In this document: piece after piece, positions 62,791 through 64,000 of the stretch
Layout of the letters: every line of letters begins with the position of its first letter
Numbering within the stretch: position 1 is the stretch's first letter
DNA from: JALHST01 sp038316335
GTDB lineage: Bacteria; Bacteroidota; Bacteroidia; Flavobacteriales; Flavobacteriaceae
Assembly (NCBI GenBank): GCA_038316335.1
Contig: JBBQAM010000001.1
Location: forward strand, 62,001-126,000
Direction of reading: 5' to 3'
Length of the DNA stretch: 64,000 nucleotides
Position numbers and translations under genes: made by a program
The notes under the pieces: generated by a model
What the model was told of the DNA's origin: nothing
Databases searched by the model: none
Seen by the model: the letters and a program-made list of their open reading frames with translations, nothing else

Positions 62791-64000
62791 ATGGTAAAGA
62801 CGGTCAAAAATACTTGGGTCGATTCTACTGTTATGGCCCTTTCCGTTTTCCTTATATTTTGTTTGCTCTTCGAAAGCTATATCGAACTACCTCCTTTGGT
62901 TGCATGGATTGGTCGTTGGCACCCACTTGTGCTGCACTTTCCGATTGTACTTTTGCTTATTTGTATTTTTCTGGGACTTACTGGCCAGAAAATTTCGCGA
63001 AAGTTGCTTGCACTGGCCGTTATGGCAAGCTTAATAACCGCCATTTCAGGTTTTCTTCTTGGTAAGGCAACCGAAGTCAAGGGAGATCTGCTAATTTGGC
63101 ATCAGTATCTTGGAGCGGCCGTTGCAATCGTTTCGGCTATTTGGTATGGGCTATTTGAAAGTTCATTTGGGAAGACACTATACATTAAAGGTCTTCAGAT
63201 AGTATTGCTTGGGCTGATCCTTATGACGGGCCATTATGGCGGAATGGTCACTCATGGCGAGAATTTTCTGGCATTACCTGTTGATAAATCCCTGGAGCCG
63301 ATTCCCGAAAACCCTTTAATCTACCAGGATGTCGTGGTGCGCATTCTAGATGATAATTGCATCTCCTGCCACAATCCCAATAAGCGAAAAGGCAAATTGC
63401 TTATGACCAGTTTTCAAGACCTGCTAAAAGGGGGGAAGAGCGGTCTTGCTATAAGCCCAGGAGATCCTGGGAAAAGTGAACTTATGCGTAGGTTGCGCTT
63501 GCAAGAGGACGATGAAGAACATATGCCCCCTGACGGAAAAAAATCATTGGCCCCTAATGAAATACAAATTTTGAATCGATGGATCTCATTAGGCGCTTCC
63601 GACTCGGTACGCTTGGCTGATTTGAAGGATACCGAGCCCTTAGTTGGATTTATTAAACAATTAATGGAACCTGATAGGGTCGAAAAATGGTCAAAATTAC
63701 CGGTGGTTGCAGACAGTACCCTTCAGAGTCTATCTTCCGATTATTTGACCATTGGCCGAATTGCTAACAATTCGAATGCCTTAAGCGTATCGGCCTTTAT
63801 GCCACCAGTATATGAAGCAAAATCGATCTTAGATCTTAATAGAATTGCCAACAATATCGTTGAATTCGATTTGAGTGGTATCCCTATCGGTCAAAAAGAA
63901 ATGGTCTTGGTGGCAAGCTGTATGAACCTCGAAAGGCTTGAAATAGATGGTACGTCTGTCAACGATTCCGATTTGATGAGGCTACAGGATCTTACGGAAC
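62791..64000 (+). CDS. DUF2231 / planctomycete-type cytochrome / LRR protein (C-terminus outside window)
   Basis: Starts 3 bases after the DUF1501 stop and stays open for 403 codons to the window edge. N-terminal five or so TM helices (about 13-170) with RWHPLVLHFPIVLLL, the DUF2231 hallmark, and HQYLGAAVAIV. Then a soluble region with heme motif CISCH (190-194), CHNPNKRKGKLLMTSFQDLL, HMPPDGKKSLAPNEI (PSCyt1 domain). The last visible part turns into leucine-rich repeats (IVEFDLSGIPIGQKE; MNLERLEIDGTSVNDSDL). A membrane-bound cytochrome with a recognition tail, probably the membrane part of the cluster. Confidence 0.85.
   Translation, partial: MVKTVKNTWVDSTVMALSVFLIFCLLFESYIELPPLVAWIGRWHPLVLHFPIVLLLICIFLGLTGQKISRKLLALAVMASLITAISGFLLGKATEVKGDLLIWHQYLGAAVAIVSAIWYGLFESSFGKTLYIKGLQIVLLGLILMTGHYGGMVTHGENFLALPVDKSLEPIPENPLIYQDVVVRILDDNCISCHNPNKRKGKLLMTSFQDLLKGGKSGLAISPGDPGKSELMRRLRLQEDDEEHMPPDGKKSLAPNEIQILNRWISLGASDSVRLADLKDTEPLVGFIKQLMEPDRVEKWSKLPVVADSTLQSLSSDYLTIGRIANNSNALSVSAFMPPVYEAKSILDLNRIANNIVEFDLSGIPIGQKEMVLVASCMNLERLEIDGTSVNDSDLMRLQDLTE

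Noticed and set aside
1..64000. CRISPR arrays, tRNA/rRNA genes, transposases, integrases or phage genes
   Set aside because: Looked for in all gaps; no spaced direct repeats, cloverleaf-like ends, or transposase/integrase motifs were seen.

Overview
The window looks like chromosomal DNA from a marine member of the Flavobacteriaceae (Bacteroidota). The evidence is the gldKLMN gliding/type IX secretion cluster, the miaB - sigma-54 activator - lptE - secG order, a LytB-free mre/mrd block typical of the phylum, moderate GC, TAnnTTTG-type -7 promoter boxes instead of a classical -10, and weak Shine-Dalgarno sequences. No rRNA, tRNA, insertion sequence, phage or CRISPR array was seen. No intergenic stretch exceeds 300 bases.

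Layout. 1-2.7 kb (minus): an NlpC/P60 lipoprotein cut by the window edge, then lpxB, a small membrane protein and surE. 2.9-5.1 kb (plus): tail-specific protease. 5.1-7.3 kb: msrA and msrB (minus) and a membrane-anchored DRGH nuclease (plus). 7.4-15.3 kb (minus): cell elongation block rodA, mrdA, mreD, mreC, mreB, then purH and a GAF-type free-methionine-sulfoxide-reductase-like protein. 15.4-26.1 kb (plus): a six-gene copper/silver export locus (HYC_CC_PP protein, CusA-type pump, TolC, CusB-type adaptor, DUF3347 lipoprotein, CopA-type ATPase), followed by a 29-residue Lys/Ala/Pro-rich histone-H1-like ORF. 26.8-33.6 kb (minus): groL, groS, secG, a TPR protein, lptE, a sigma-54 activator and miaB. 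33.8-44.4 kb (plus): membrane protein, LVIVD lipoprotein, topA, a degenerate ureohydrolase, gldK, gldL, gldM, gldN. 44.6-49.1 kb: FAD oxidoreductase, DUF983 protein (minus), ABC-F ATPase, plant-type LRR protein. 49.4-55.2 kb (plus): a second RND efflux set (adaptor, pump, TolC), then a 59-residue CPXCG protein and a DUF2807 protein (minus). 56.3 kb to the end (plus): FGE-fold lipoprotein, YceI, ApbE, a PSCyt1/DUF1549/DUF1553 protein, a DUF1501 protein and a DUF2231/cytochrome/LRR protein running off the window.

How they work together. Envelope biogenesis dominates: lipid A (lpxB), LPS insertion (lptE), Sec export (secG), wall elongation (mre/mrd) and the T9SS motor/ring (gldKLMN). The copper locus is a full export route: an inner-membrane ATPase to the periplasm, and a tripartite pump across the outer membrane, with small Cys/Met/His proteins likely acting as periplasmic metal carriers. 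The least understood part is the 56.3-64 kb cluster, where planctomycete-type cytochrome proteins sit directly behind a flavin transferase and a YceI protein; this is the best candidate in the window for an undescribed extracytoplasmic redox system. The 29-residue H1-like ORF and the ureohydrolase pseudoenzyme beside gldK are the other two items most worth checking.
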